Source: Leptidea sinapis
Taxonomy: Eukaryota > Arthropoda > Insecta > Lepidoptera > Pieridae
Reading direction: 5' to 3'
Assembly: GCF_905404315.1 (NCBI RefSeq)
Contig: NC_066269.1
Span: forward strand, 2,976,001-3,040,000
DNA length: 64,000 bases
Below, piece by piece: positions 30,501 through 45,500 of this stretch. The stretch's first letter is position 1; the number at the start of each line of letters is the position of its first letter. A program made the position numbers and the translations under genes. Under the pieces are notes generated by a model. The model was not told where the DNA came from, searched no databases, and was given only the letters and a program-made list of their open reading frames with translations.

Positions 30501-33500
30501 ATTATTTAATAATTAATTGTCAAAGCCATCTTTGCAAGATTTTTACAAAATTATATATATAGCACGTGGAATAACTTTTTGGTTTTGCTTCGTTAGGCCA
30601 AAGAAGTATAACTTCTTGCGTGGATACATAAGTAGACACATACTTTTTTCATTTATTAAGGCTTACCAACTACATAAAAAATTTAACATATACGCTAAAC
30701 ATATATATTAATCAGTGTTAATATTTATATATCTAAATTAAAGGTTTTCACAACGTTACTACACTTAAAAACTAATGCTAAATATAATTTAGATAAATAA
30801 AAATTATGAATTTACAACTAATTACTTACTTACTAAACTATATTTAAGCTCTTTTTTCATGACAAGGACCTGTTTTTTTTTTAAATTAAATTTTATAATT
30901 TGATCTAAATTATTTTGTTTTTTATGAAAATAAGGGACGTGACGAGCAGGACGTTCAGCCGATGGTAATTGATACGCCCTACCCATTACATTACATGCAG
31001 AGCCGCTCAGGATTCTTGAAAAACCCAAAAATTATGAGCGGCACTACAATTGCGTCACCTTGAGACACAAGATGTTAAGTCTCTTTTGCCCAGTAGTTTC
31101 ACTAGCTATGGCGCCCTTCAGACCGAAAAACACTAATGTTTACATATAACTGCTTCACGGCAGAAATGGGCGCCGTTGTGGTAACCATAATCTAGCCGGC
31201 TTCCTGTGCAAAGGAGCCTCCCACTGGGAAATATTTAGCTTACACGTATGGGTTGGATGGGAGGGTTTCATCCGTAGTTATTTCTATACAATTTAATTAG
31301 TATTTGCGAATAAGTACCTATTAGACATTTAAATTCTGGTACACAAATGCCAATAATTTGAAGAAAATCTGGACAGTTAAAAACATTTGTGTGGTAAAGA
31401 TTACTATAACATAAATGACTGTTGCCCGCTGAGTTTCTTGCGCCCATTCTTCTCAGGTCTGAGACATACCTTTTGGAATGGGTGATAGTTTTTGACTTTC
31501 AATAAGTGATTCTATATCCTATTTTGAATAAAAATATTTGAATTTGAATTTAATTTGATTTTAAAAAAACAATACCCAAACAGCTCGTTCGCGTAACTTA
31601 CACACCTACTCCTGAAAATTAATGTAGCTACCTCATATCGACATGGTCGCTCCTGTAGGAAGATCTCCTGGAACGCGGCTCTCTCAACGAAGTAGCGTCG
31701 CTGTCGTACTCATACAGAGTCGGCAGGGAGCTTCGTCGAGACCTGGTATCCCATTCCGCCTTCTTACGGTACCGGTTCTGTAGTCAAAGTACATCGTGAT
31801 TGGAGAAATAGAAAATTTGTTAAAGATTTCGGGACAGCATGAGCTCGAATTACATTACAAAAAAAATACATATATATAATATATAAAATTCTCATGTCGC
31901 GGTGTTTATAGTTTAACAGCTTCGAAACGGCTTGACCGATTGGGACAACATCTATTTTTCATCCCCCTTAATGTTAAGGGTGGTCCACGCCAAATTTTGT
32001 TTTTTATTTTTTTTTAAATTTGTGTGATTATGAGTCAACATTAAAAAAATACATACAACTTCAAATTTTCATCCATCTACGATCAACAGTTACTTTTGTA
32101 TCGCGATTTTAATATCGGCAACACAACGTTTGCTGGGTCAGCTAGTATAATATAATAATATACTAATGTAAATATAGTGATTATCGAATCTTAAAAGATT
32201 TTTACTCATAGAAAACCTAATAGTTATTATTCTTTCGATTATTTATTATTTCTTATTAGTACTTAAGCGTTTTGTGGGGCGATGTTATGCTTTTACAGCA
32301 AGATTCCAGAAAATGTTCAAAACATATGTATTAAGAAAAATAAAAGAATTTTTAAAAAATATTTGTGTGGTAAAGGTTACTATAACATAAATGACTTTCT
32401 TAATGATACCACTGATTGGGAAGAGAGCTACCGCCTTCAGGCTTTTAAATAATAAGTTTTATTGTACGATTATAATTGTTACCATATTTTTATGAAAAAA
32501 AAAGAAGCCCGCGAGTTTGTTGCGCCCGTTCTTCTCAGATCTGGTGCATACTTTTTCAAATGGGTGGTAGTTTTTGACTTCCAATAAGTGATATCATATC
32601 CTATTTTGAATAAAAATATTTGAATTTAGTTATAGATATACAGATGAATTGACCAAACTATAAGGTTTTCCACAAAGTGGTAGTAATATAATTTGTAAAA
32701 TCTAAAGTTGGCAACATTTTCTCACAATTATCTTGTTCCAACCTAGGCATAGCAAGACAACGATATATATAATACGATATAACATACATAAATACATTTA
32801 AACATCCATGGCTCGGAAACAAACATTCATAATCATCATATAAATGTTTGCACCTACCGGGATTGGAACCGGGGACCTCTAGCTTTCTTAATTTATCTTT
32901 GTTGTAAACTCTTTTGCAATTTCAATAAATATACGAACAGTTATAAAATAGTTTTAACCTTGGGTTTATCTGGTGGAGGTGCCAGAATTCGAATGATGAC
33001 CTCCCACTTAGGTGGCGCGTAGAGTGGCGCGAATCTCTGATCGTGCGCGAGTTTGGTGAAGTCCTCTCTCGTAGAGGAACGGGCCAGCTCCCGGCGCAGG
33101 GTGCTCTCATGGGTGATCAGCTCGCGCCAACGGAGACGCTCCTCACGAGTAAGTCGGTACGACCGCTCGGCTTCTGAAAGGACCTGTGAAAATATGGAAT
33201 TTACTATGTAAATTTCTTTCAGCAGCCCGAATTACTTCCGCATACACAACTTAACTGCACCATAACCGCTTGAAGTCGCAGATAGGGTAGCTCATAAGTA
33301 TCTAAAATACGTTTATTTTCTTTTACCTCATCCTGAGCTTCTGTCTTCAACACTCTGGTAAGCACATTCCAGTTTTGTGGAACGGGTGGTGCAGGAGTCG
33401 GTTCTGGTACATCTTCTTCGTCTCGGAACAGCGGATTGCGAGCCGGAGGGAGCTCTGGCAAGAGAGGGAGATCTGGAGACGATGGTTGTTGGTATGTCGT

Positions 33501-36500
33501 TTGCTTGATCAGTTCAGGAGAGAAGAGGTCTGGTCCGCCTTTACCTTTAGCAAAATAATAAATCATTAATGGCTAATCACTACAAAAATGACATCACTGA
33601 AAGATGAAGTTATAGCTGCATATATTTAAATCTTAACAAATATATGAGTTACGAAACACACGCTTAAACGTTACTTTAACAAATATGCCTTTACGTCATC
33701 ACCGCTCCGTTATTCGTTTATCGTTATATAAGAAATTATCGTATGAAAGCGCTTTTTTTGTAAAATGTAAATTTACAATATAAAATCAAATACTTCATTA
33801 GTTGTTTTTATCATAAAAACAAGCCAGGAAAGACGTTCTTACTCCAAAAACTGGTCCTTCGAGCCGGATTATGACTAACGCCCGTAAGCGGCACCGTTGC
33901 TAAAACACGGATCCTAGCTGCATTTGCCTAGGTACTGATAAATACTTTAGCAAAACTGTTCTTCCTCGATGAGATTTTGTCTACACTCTACACCTTGGTC
34001 CCAGGTCAACCGCCTAAACTCTCATCACTTTATATATATCTGTGCAGCAATACAAACAGATCACCCAATTGGTACATAATCAATATTATTTTGTAAAACC
34101 AGAGGAATTACAAGAGCGTTGCCGACTACTGTAACACTGAAAACACATTTGGAAGTGGATTGATTGGGAGTACCTTGATGAGAGTTAACGTTTCTACATG
34201 TTACGTCACCAACACTTATTATAGGTCACGGCTAAGTACCTCAAACCCAAGCTCACATCAGCGTGAAGCATCACACTAGCCGAAGGATACAACCTCAGTT
34301 GGCCTATCTGGAACTCGCTCAGCCACCTCAGAGTGGGGAAATCTAGGGCAAACTTAGCGAGGTGAGGTAATATCTCTGAACATGATACGGAGTGCATCTG
34401 CGGCCATCCGAGACAGACCGTTGCGCACATGACTGGGTGCACTGGGAGCCCTACAACCTGCACGAACGAAGACCTACACGAGGCTACGGACCGAGCTATT
34501 GCGGTTGCGGCTTTTTGGGCCTCCCGTATTTGAGGTGACCGTCTACTCGATAAAAAGAAGAAGAAATCCAACACTTATTTGCTCTTCATGACACACTACA
34601 TCTTATATTAAAAACTATGTGAATAATATGGTAAAAAGTCATCACAAGGCTTAATCGTAGCATAGACGACAACATGTATTTAAAGAGGACTCGGCCAGTA
34701 GGAAAGCTTTATATTTTAATGTCGGAAAAAGTCTTGAGAAAACTTTGCTGTGTACACTCGTTCATAATGTTTTTAGGCGTTTTATCTTGTCTTCTAGTGT
34801 GATTGTAAATATATTTTTATAGACTAATTATATCCAACTCTTCGAATCATTCCTAAATAAGACAACTAAAACTATTAAAATTGACGAAAACATACCAATA
34901 AACTTCTGTGGCGGCAGTGACATAGGCACTCTCTCCATTTTCGGTGTCAACGTCATGCCTGACGCGGAACTGATGTCTGAGAAGTTCTCCCACTGAGCCT
35001 CGGGCAGGGTGTGATTCCTGATCGTGACGTCAAACTGCGGCGGAGGCGCTGGCACCTGCTTGTATTCAGTGACTAAACGCTTATGTCGCTCTATGTCTTC
35101 TATAGTCTTCTTCTCCGTAATGGTTCGAAGGAACACATCGTCGACTACGTGGGATGTTATTTCTGGTTTCCTAAAAAAATATTATTTTAGTTAAAATAAA
35201 AGTGTTTGTTTCAAATTAGCATGATGATCATATAAATCATTATTGAACATTGTACTTTATTTACTTTGTTTACAACATAGGTAACTTTTTCCTGAGAATT
35301 ATAAAAATAAAGCTTATCGTGCTATATCTGGTCATCTGATCAACATATGACACGATAAACCAAACCAAGTCCAAAATTCATAAGTAAATCAAAATAAATG
35401 TGCCAACTAAGTTTGTTTGAGGAAATATAATAAAATAAAGAACGAGAATTACCTCGCAGGCATTATGGGTGTTTCTGGTATCGGTTCAAGACTCTCCATC
35501 AGCATTTCCTGTTCCTCCGTTTGCAGCCGTTCCTGCATCACAGGAGGCGGTGGAGGCGGCTTCTATAAGAATTAAAATTATCAAACTACTCTTTGTTTTT
35601 TTCATCTATATTGCAGTATGCGAGTCTTGTTTTATTGTAACTGTCAGAACTAATTCATTGTCAATGTTAATTAATCACTATGATAATACTGTGCAGTTAT
35701 AACATGCAATATTTATGCTATAAAGATTATTTAATGTTACGGACTTACCCAGATATGTTAAGGAATAATAATTTATTCAAACAAAACAAATCGTGTGACT
35801 ATATTTACAATACTACGACTACATAAAATTAAAACTATCATTACGTGGGAGCGTACCAAGAATACTGGCAGCATTTCCACGTTGGGTGCTACGCTGATCC
35901 GTTAACCGGAAGGTTTCCAGTAGCAGATATTGTTTTTTTTTATTGTGACTTTTACTTTGTGAACGGTCTAGAGTACTAGACCGTTCACAAAGTAAAAGTG
36001 GAACACCAGTAGAGAAGGATTCCCATGTTGCTATATAAGATCGTATCGTGAACTATCTCGCCCTATCTTACCTTCTTTGTGGAAGAGGAAACAGCGCCTA
36101 TTTCTGCCATGAAACAGTAATGTGTAAGCATTATTGTGTTTCTGAAATTACTGGGCAAATGAGACTTCACATCTTAAGTCTCGAGGTGACGAGCGAAATT
36201 GTAGTGGCGCTCAGATTTTTTGCAAAAATCCTGACCGGCACTGCATTGTTGTTGGCAGGGAGTATCAATTAACATCAGCTGAACGTGCTGCTTGTCTCAT
36301 CCCTTATTGTCATTAAAAAAAACATGAGCCCCGGTTGGTGAAGTCATTTGATAGCCACCAAAAATTTTGCGATATCAGAATTGCACGAGCGTTGCCTGCC
36401 TTTTAAGTATTTTTGGTATTATTCAAGGTTCTACCTAGGTAAGTTTGGTTCTACGTGTAAACAGTTATTTTTGGAAACCGTACTATGGTAAGCCAAACCC

Positions 36501-39500
36501 CAGATAGTAAGCTCGACTATTTTGTACCATGCAGTGCGACGTTTGAATTCGGTGACAGGAATCAAGTTAAACAGCTTCCCTTTACTTGCATTGCAAATAC
36601 ATTTCAAATAAACTCTTTATTGCAATAAATGTTGTGATAAAACTCTTTTGTAACAGCCGCATTATCTTTTAACTCATACCTGTACCCACGCTGTATTTGA
36701 CACCTGCCTCTTTGACCACTTCTCTTTCATGTGCCTGATAAGGTCCTTTAAATGTGGATAATATGATCATAAAGACTCGCAAAATATTCATAAGTGGCAT
36801 ATTTTGGTATTTAGATCAGATGATGGTCATCTGCCATTCAAATGTCTTGCAGATGGAATAACTACAGAAACTTACCTTGATGTGGAACATTCTGGCATGC
36901 GATCCATCAGTAACTTCAGTGACAGAGTGAGTGTCAGTCATCTCCGTGTTCAGAGACACAATAGAGCGTGGACGTCTTGACCATTCCTAGTTAGTGACAA
37001 TGAATATTGTAAAGATGAGAACATTCAATGAATAACAGAGTTAGTTACAATTAGTAACAATTTATTAAAACAGTTTTTGGATGTTTTACGTATTTATTCT
37101 TATAAGTTTAGTGTGGATATGACAGTGCAATATGACTTAATGAATTTGTGTAGATTTCATGCTGGTCGTTATTAAAAAAATGATAAGAGTTATGCACATC
37201 TTCATAGTTACCCATACTTTTTTCTATACTAAATAATTTCGACGAATAATTACGATTAATGCGAATATACATTTAAAAATCCATTGTAAATTTTCATGCC
37301 ATAAGTCAATACATTAAAATAAGATCTCAATACACACATTATAAGCGCAGATTAATTGTCTTATATAATTGTACCTTTCTTCTTCTTCCTCACGAAGAGT
37401 AATCTTTTTCTAAATTATCTACCACTGTCTTGTCATCATTTCCCTTTTTTATTGTCTACAATACATTAAAATAAGATCTCGAGACACTCATTATAAGCGC
37501 AGATTTGTCTTATATAATCGTACCTGTCTATCTCTGTTGACTTCGGTGTACAAGACAGGAGGACGCGGCGGTCGCTGCGGTGGCGCGGCGTGCGCAGCTC
37601 GTGCGGGTAAAGGCAGCGCTCCAGGTGACACCGTGCGTACAGACTCCTGTCGCTCATGCTCCTCTAGTAGCGTCTGTCTGTTAACACTTTGACGTTAATC
37701 ATTTATAAAATCATCCGAAACGCATTTACGATGACCAGCACATTGATCGAGTAGTATATAATTGAATGAATTTCAATGCTCTCCGCGTACCTTAATATAT
37801 CAGAAACTAGGGACTAGATCGTTGAATGGGTCCAATTGAGCATTCTTGTCCAAGAGCGGTGTTGAAAGATGCCTATGAACGCGGTATAGGTGACATGGTT
37901 CGGACAACGGTGCGATGAAGCGGGACTACGGTAACCACATCACTCCTTCGTAATTTACTAGGTAGTCTCTCCATCTAGTACCAGGTCTACCTCTTCTTCT
38001 TTTGGCGTCTAATGAATACCAGTTTGTTGCTACACTGCTCCATCTTTCGTTACTAGCCCTTGATATATGGCCTGCCCAATTCCATTTTGCAGTTTTTGCG
38101 ATTCGTATTGTCTTTAAGTTTACCTTTTTTCCGTATTTCATTCTTTATTATTTTGTCTTTTAGTCTAATACATAATAAGTTTCTTTCCATATATCTTTGC
38201 GTCACTTTTAGTCTCTTCGCTTGGTGTTTATTGAGCGCCCAGGTTTGGCAGCCATATGTTAGCGAGGGAGCGATACAGCTGTTAAATGTTTTTGATTTTA
38301 AGCTGAAAGGAACGTCTTTGTTTTTTAGTATATGTTTCAGTGCCCAAAATTTATTCCATCCTAGTTGTATCCTCTTTTCTATCTCTATGTCTTGCCAACC
38401 CTTAAATGTTACTGTTTGACCGAGGATTGTGTATTTATTTACTTCTTGTAATGTATAATCATCTATCTTTAAATTCATATGTTCTTCCACGTTTTTCATT
38501 ACTTTGGTTTTCTCCATGTTCATTATGAGTCCAACTTTCTTGCTTTCTTCTTTTAGATCTTCTAACATTATCTGTAAGTCTTTATGTGTTTTTGAGAAAA
38601 TAACTATATCATCAGCTAATCTTAGATTGGTAAGGTTTTGTCCACTTATATTAATTCCTAAGTTTTACCATTTATCTTTGAGTCGAAAAAATATTTGCTG
38701 TAGAACTGAGTTGAATAGTTTAGGGGACATTGAATCACCCTGTTTGACACCTCTTTGGATTTTGAATATATCACCTTTAGTTTCCAGCTTAATCAGTGCC
38801 GTGCTGTTCTGATAAATATTTTGTATAATCCTTATGTATTTATTTGGCACTCCATCCGTCTTCAACGCATTCCATTATTATATTTAGGGACACGTATATG
38901 ACACAATAATTGCTCATGAAGTCCGCCTGACCTCTAAGGAGTTGAAACAATTATGATTTCATATTTTTCCACGTCTCTGACCTAAATGCTCATTAAATAT
39001 ATCAGCATTCTCAGTGACGTATCATTACATATGTAATAGAGATTCACAGTATTTCCTTTGATTAACTTGACTATTAGACATTTACATAAAACACTTTTAA
39101 AGTATTAAAAGTCGTGTTATTGTACCTGTTTCTACAATAGATTTTAGCTAACCCGACGTTTCAAGACCTTTCCGGATTTCAGGAGCATCAGAGATTGAAT
39201 GAATGGAAATTATTATGTGTATATATATTATTATATGTGTATTTCTGGATACTACCAACCAAAGCCAAAAATACCCCTTAAGTTTCTCATGCCCGTTCTT
39301 CTCAACTAATATCATATCTTTTGAACGAATGATACATAGATTCTGCCTTAAATTAAGTGACATAAAAATCAAAATTGAAGAATAATATTTGAATCAGTTG
39401 GAGACTGATCCAAAGAATACGACATTATACACGACAAAATTTTTAGACAAATTTGCAAGTGAAGTTACTTTCATCAGTGCGCTGGGCTATAGTGAAAATA

Positions 39501-42500
39501 TTTTATTTGACAGAATTTGCAATTTCGGCAATAAATGTGTTTATTACTGGCAGATGAAAATCCTTTTTTTTTTCTACCCATTTAATCAGAAGGCTCTACG
39601 ATGTTTGTGGGGCAATGTATATGCTTTTACAACAAGATGTTTAAAACAAAAGTATTAGTTACGTTGTTCGAAAGAATTGTTAATAAACGTTTGTGTGGTA
39701 AAGGTTAATATAAAATAAATTACTTTCTTAATGATACCACAGATTGGGAACGGAGCGACCGCCCTCAGGCTATTATATAATAAGTTCAATTCTACAATAT
39801 AACTATGTAAAAATATTTTTTCTATGAAAAAAAAAATGAACTGAGTTTTTTGCGCCCATTCTTCTCAGGTCTCAGGTTTTCGTTTTGAATGTTTAGTATT
39901 TCACTTTCAATAAGACGTCATGTCACATCCTATTTTGAATACAAATATTTGAATTTGATGCTTTATAACTATTACATAAAAAAGATTGTATGTACCTCAT
40001 ACTTCCGCCATCAACTTCAGTGGTCGTGATAGTAGATTGAGGCGAAGGAGGCGCAGGGGGGCGTTGCACTCGCACGCGGACGTCAAACGCCGGCGGCACG
40101 CCTCCTGTGTGAAGACGGCTGTGAGATGCTTCGTGAGATTCCATATAGTTGTAACCTGTTATTTTGGGTTATGTTTTAATATTATTAAAAAGCTGTTTTG
40201 CTAGTTATAAGTTGTGTTAAACCTGACAAAGATCGAAAACGAACGGTTACATTAAACATTAATTCGTTTAAATATTAGGAAACTCCATTTTGAAGAATTG
40301 AATAAGAGTCCAGAGTCAGTAGTATGATAGTCAAAGCAAGGCAGTAAGTAATTTTAACGTTAACGGCGATGTAAATGTTAACAGTATTAAATTAATTAAA
40401 CTGTTTGAATGTTATATTAGCCAGACCAGTATAACATGTTTTCTTGGTCTGTTGTTATTCGGTTTGTTTGTTATAATAATAATGAAAGTTTATCACCTGT
40501 AGGCTTCTAAAAATTCTGTGATCGTTAGCGCTTTAGAAAACGAATGGGAACTACGTTCACGTGGTAAGGACGACTAAATTATCAAATGTAGTCAACAATA
40601 AATAACTCGCAACCAATGATAGATAGAGAATAGAAGTATTGTAAGTTGGCTGCGGGGGCAGATCTTTTCGAAGAAATATAATTTTCAACGAGCATATCAG
40701 CTACCTTATGATAGATATCACCATCGCCCATCTTCAAAACTAAAGGAATCACAGGACTGTTGCCAGGCCTAAAAGATGTAGACGCTTTTTTATCCATGTC
40801 GTATGGACTTATCTTATGTATGTAAAATCATGTAAGAACCATCCCAGTTTGTTTGTGGGTGGAAGAAATTTTCTAGAAAATCGTTATATGTTCTAAATGG
40901 ATGCCAGGCCGTGGAGTGTGAAAGGAATTTGGGCTTAGGGCATGTGGAAGGAGGCATCGAACGCTTGAGAGTACTGGACCTTAACCATAGAAACTTAATA
41001 GAGGTAACATTCTGGTTTTAAATATTCACAGTGTAACACTGGATGATTATCCAACAAATAATTGAAATGCATAGTGTTTAACGTAGACAATGCAAGCTTG
41101 GGGACCAAAAACACTCTATAAAGTGTTAAAGACCTAAACATTACACTGAAAGTGAAGCCGTAACCATGTATGGTATGTGGGCTCCTGTTTTCGCAATTAA
41201 CACCTAAGTTAGACCACTTTGCTCGCAGTATTAGCCAGTTACTCCAACCAGCAAAGTTCCAAAAGTTCAGAACATTCCTGGCATGTTCGCAGACTTCTCG
41301 GAGCAACCTAGTATTTACAAATTTTTTTGACCGTTGGTTGGCCACTCCTGCACTTTTAAGGATTACGTGAGTGACCTTTTCGTCACTAGCCAGACATCCA
41401 CTGCACTTAAGGTTGTCTGTTATGCCGCTTGTGATAAGGTGCTTATTTAGTGATGTGTGACCCGTTAGGGTACCCACCATTATACTGATATCGCGTCTGC
41501 CTAAGCTGATGAGTCTTTTATTTTTGGTAAGTGTTGGCGATAGTGCAACGAACGCTTTTTTCGTGTATCTGCAGCTTTCTGCCTGCAGCCTAGCTAGGCA
41601 GGTATAAAACTAATTTTGAAAATTCGTGACTTAGGTAGTAAGCTGTTAATAGACTAATTTATACCAGACGTAGCCAAATTATCCCTGTTGACGTTTCGGA
41701 GCACCAGACCAATACAATGAAATTTAAAAAAAATAGCCACAATGACGTCTCCAGCCAGCATTACCTTCGCTCTGATGTTCATCGAACGAGTAGCCCTGGT
41801 TGAGATGAGCATGTTCCGCCTCGCTCGGTGTTTCGGATGGATAGTCGGATGGGATCGTGTCGGACGCGACGCTAGCACTCTCAGCTGCCACTGGATACAC
41901 AGGATGCGCGCGAGGGATTTTCACCTCTACAACAATTGTTTAAATTGCATTGTTAAAGAAATCTAAATGATAACTGTATTCAAAACAATACAATACTTAA
42001 TATGATTACATGAAGTCAAAACTATCACTACGAGAAAGTGTACCAAAAATACTGGCAGCATTTCCGCGTTTTATAGTTCGGCAGAAACAGCTGTCAGCGC
42101 TTGGGTTTTCAGTAGCCCTATTGAGGCATGTATCGTAAGTGTCTCGACACCAAACGGTACAAGATGTAACTGACTGAGACCGATATATTCGCACCATTTG
42201 ATGAGTTTAGCAGCCCCTGCACTAAAAATAATAACTACTATAATTTTTATTTATTTAATTACAGTTTATTATAACAGCGTGACCAAATAATTAATAAAAA
42301 ACAAAAAACATTAATTCGTACACAGACAATAGTAAATAAAGATGATAGGTTTTTTAACCTTTATAAACTATAAGCTAATTCATAATCTAACTACAATCCA
42401 AGCACTGTTCATCCATCTCTCTCACAAAAACAAAAACGTTTATATCGTCTGCCATCCATCTGCAAATTTATCACAATCGAGGCCGCTGACTTCGAAAAGA

Positions 42501-45500
42501 GGAATGAGAGCGGAAAGGGCCGCATGCAAGGGTGAGCTGATAGTATTCATTATATTCCTGCTATACTACATACAAAAGAGCGGTATTGCCCATATTACGC
42601 TCTCTCTCGCGTAAGCCTCTAACGTAAGCATATTGGTGATAGCGCTTTTTCTTTTAGTCTACTTAACAAATAGGATAATCAAGGTTTGGAGAGTGATTGA
42701 TGATTGATTATTATATGATTATATCTTATTTTCTTCCTTAAGAATCTAGTTGTCTTGCACAAATAGAATTTTTGAATTTGACCCATAGTTCTAAAATATA
42801 TTAGAGCGTTAAAAATAATAATAATATATAATTAATATTTATTTTCTCCTCACAAAGATCTTAAAGCTAAAACACATTACAATAGCGTTACATTTTTTAA
42901 AAGCTGGTATCTCGACAGGAGCTGGTAGGTATCTAAGGTAGGTTCAAAAAATAAAAATAAAACTTTTACTTTATAATATATTGATATTAACTAAATATAC
43001 TTGAGGAAGGTCGGTGTACCCAAATTGATTATATATTATAATCTATGTACACCTACACAACGACAAAACTACTTCGATTAAGGCGACCATATTTAGAAGT
43101 AGTAATTTTTTTCTTAAATATTTAAATTTTATTAATCCAAATTGTAATATACTTATATTAGTTACCTGAGTCACTAATTATTTTTCCTAATTATATTTTA
43201 TCATCCTAGGCTTATTAAGTGAATTCTTTCTGTCTTTTTGCATGTTTTCGCCACTAGGAACCCAAGTAAAATAACCACAAACCAATAAACTTAAGTTGTT
43301 TAATATTTGTAATATAGCCACGCCCATACCCTGTATGCTCTCTCTGCTGATGATAGAAGCTGATGAATCATCGATGAGTCTTCTTGGAACTGGCAGAGCT
43401 CTTCTCCTGAGGCATAGATAGGAGACTCCGAGCCCCAGTAGCAATAAAGTCAGGAAGAGTATGGCACAGATTATCATCAGGATGTGGGTACCGGCCAGTG
43501 GGGCCTTTGCAGGCAATGGACCCGTTGCTTCTGGTCTGAAATTGACAAAAAGATATGAATTTGCTGAAAACAGCTAAGTAATCAACGGCGTAAGACTACA
43601 TGACAATACATGAAATGAATATATAGGCAAAATTATTTCAAAATAGTAAGGAACTAATGTCAAGCGTGGCTGACTTTTTACGACTTGTGGATCAAAATCA
43701 GGTACAGTCACAATAACAACAACGGGACAACAGCAAGGATGCCGGCTAGATTATGGGTACCACAACGGCGCCTTTTTCTGCCGTGATGCAGTGAAATTAC
43801 TGGGCAAATAAGACTGAACATCGTATGTCTCAAGGTGACCGCTCGGAAGTTTTGGGTTTTTCAAGAAACCTGAGCGGCACTGCCTTGTAATGGGCAGATC
43901 ATGTCAATTGCAATCAGCAAAACGTCCGGCTCGTCTCATCCCTTACTGCCATAAAAAGATAGATAGATTCGCTTTCCTTTTCTATCGTACTGTACCTTCG
44001 TAATAGTTATTATCTATCGCACGTTTTGTTTGTCCTTACGCTAGGACATTGTAAGTCTGTCTTTGTCTATATGAACGGGGACAAAGACAAGTAAAGGTTG
44101 TGATCGAAGGTGCAAATTATCTGGTTGTCGTCGTGGGAGCAAAACTCACTTGCTACTTACACCTATTATGTTTTTCTTTATATAAATTTCTTAAAATTAT
44201 GAAGGAAAAATTCTCCCGCAACCGCCCTTAGAGTTAGGAGTGCTGCATTCTACATATAAACCAAGAAAACCCAGATGAATTGACACTAAAGTTATTAATT
44301 TATAGCATTCAGCAGTGGGAGGCTCCTTTGCACTGGATGCCGGCTAGTTTATGGATATCACAACGGAGCCTATTTCGGCCGTGAAGCAGTAATGTAAGGA
44401 TTGCTGTGTTTCGGTCTGAAGGGCGCTGTAGATAGTGAAATTACTGGGCAAATGAGACTCGACAATGTCTCAAGGTGACTAGGGCAAGTGTATTGCCGCT
44501 CAGAATTTTTGTGTTTTTCAAGAATCCAGAGCAGCACTACATTGTAATGGGCAGGGCGTATCAATGACCACCAACTGAACGTCCTGCTCGTCTCGTCCCT
44601 GATTTTAATAAAAAAATATAATAGTGGCAATTTAAATAATGATAATGATGAGAATGGTCATGGTCGCTCAGAGGGCAATGGAGAGGGCTATGTTCGAATA
44701 AGAAATGAGGAGATCCTCAGGAGAAAAAAAGTCACTGACAGCACAAGTGATTGCGAAACTGAAGTGGAACCGATGGCCGGTGGGGCAGAAAGGTCCTCGA
44801 ATGGCGACCACGTACCGGAAGACTCGGTATTGGTAGGCCCGAGATGGACCGAGAATCGACCACGACCGCCGGAACACGTTGGATGATGATGGGCAGCGTT
44901 AAACCGATCGTTATGGACATCTTTGGGGGAGGCCGTTTTCTAGCAGTGGACGTCATCCGGCTGATGATGATCTAATAGTGGATTTTCTGCCAAATAACGC
45001 CTAATTCAATGTTGCTATTTTAAGTACAATATTGATTAATTATTTGTGGTTTCTAATACTTACATGGCAATAAGCGGTTTGGGAACAGGCACGACAGGAG
45101 GTGGATATCTGCATACAATGGTGATCACTTCATCTCCGTCCATCTCAAGTCCAGGATGGAACCTCACCACTATGTTGTTGGTGAAGACTCGCAGCGGGTC
45201 CTGGAATCAGAGAATATCGACTTGTTTGCAAAATAACGGCAATATAAATTTAAAATCTCATGTTGAAAAATTATCGCCATATATTTTATTTAAATAAACA
45301 TCAGGTTAATTTAATTAGGCACACCGATGAAATGTAATATTTTGATTGGTATAGTTGCAGGCTGTGGAAGATTTTCCGCAGTTATACCGGAAGCTGGGCG
45401 TCATAAGTAGAGCACGGCAAGTCTTCATACGCAAGAGAATGTAGGCGGCGGTGATCACTTAACATCGAGTCATCCTTATGCTTGTTTAGCCTCTGTTCCT

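Noticed and set aside
34206..34574. 122-codon minus-strand frame as a host gene
   Set aside because: No motifs, lies inside an intron, and the stretch ends in a GAAGAA tail like a retroelement.
37466..37657. 63-codon frame with Arg/His-rich sequence
   Set aside because: Overlaps the real exon 37524-37677 in another phase.
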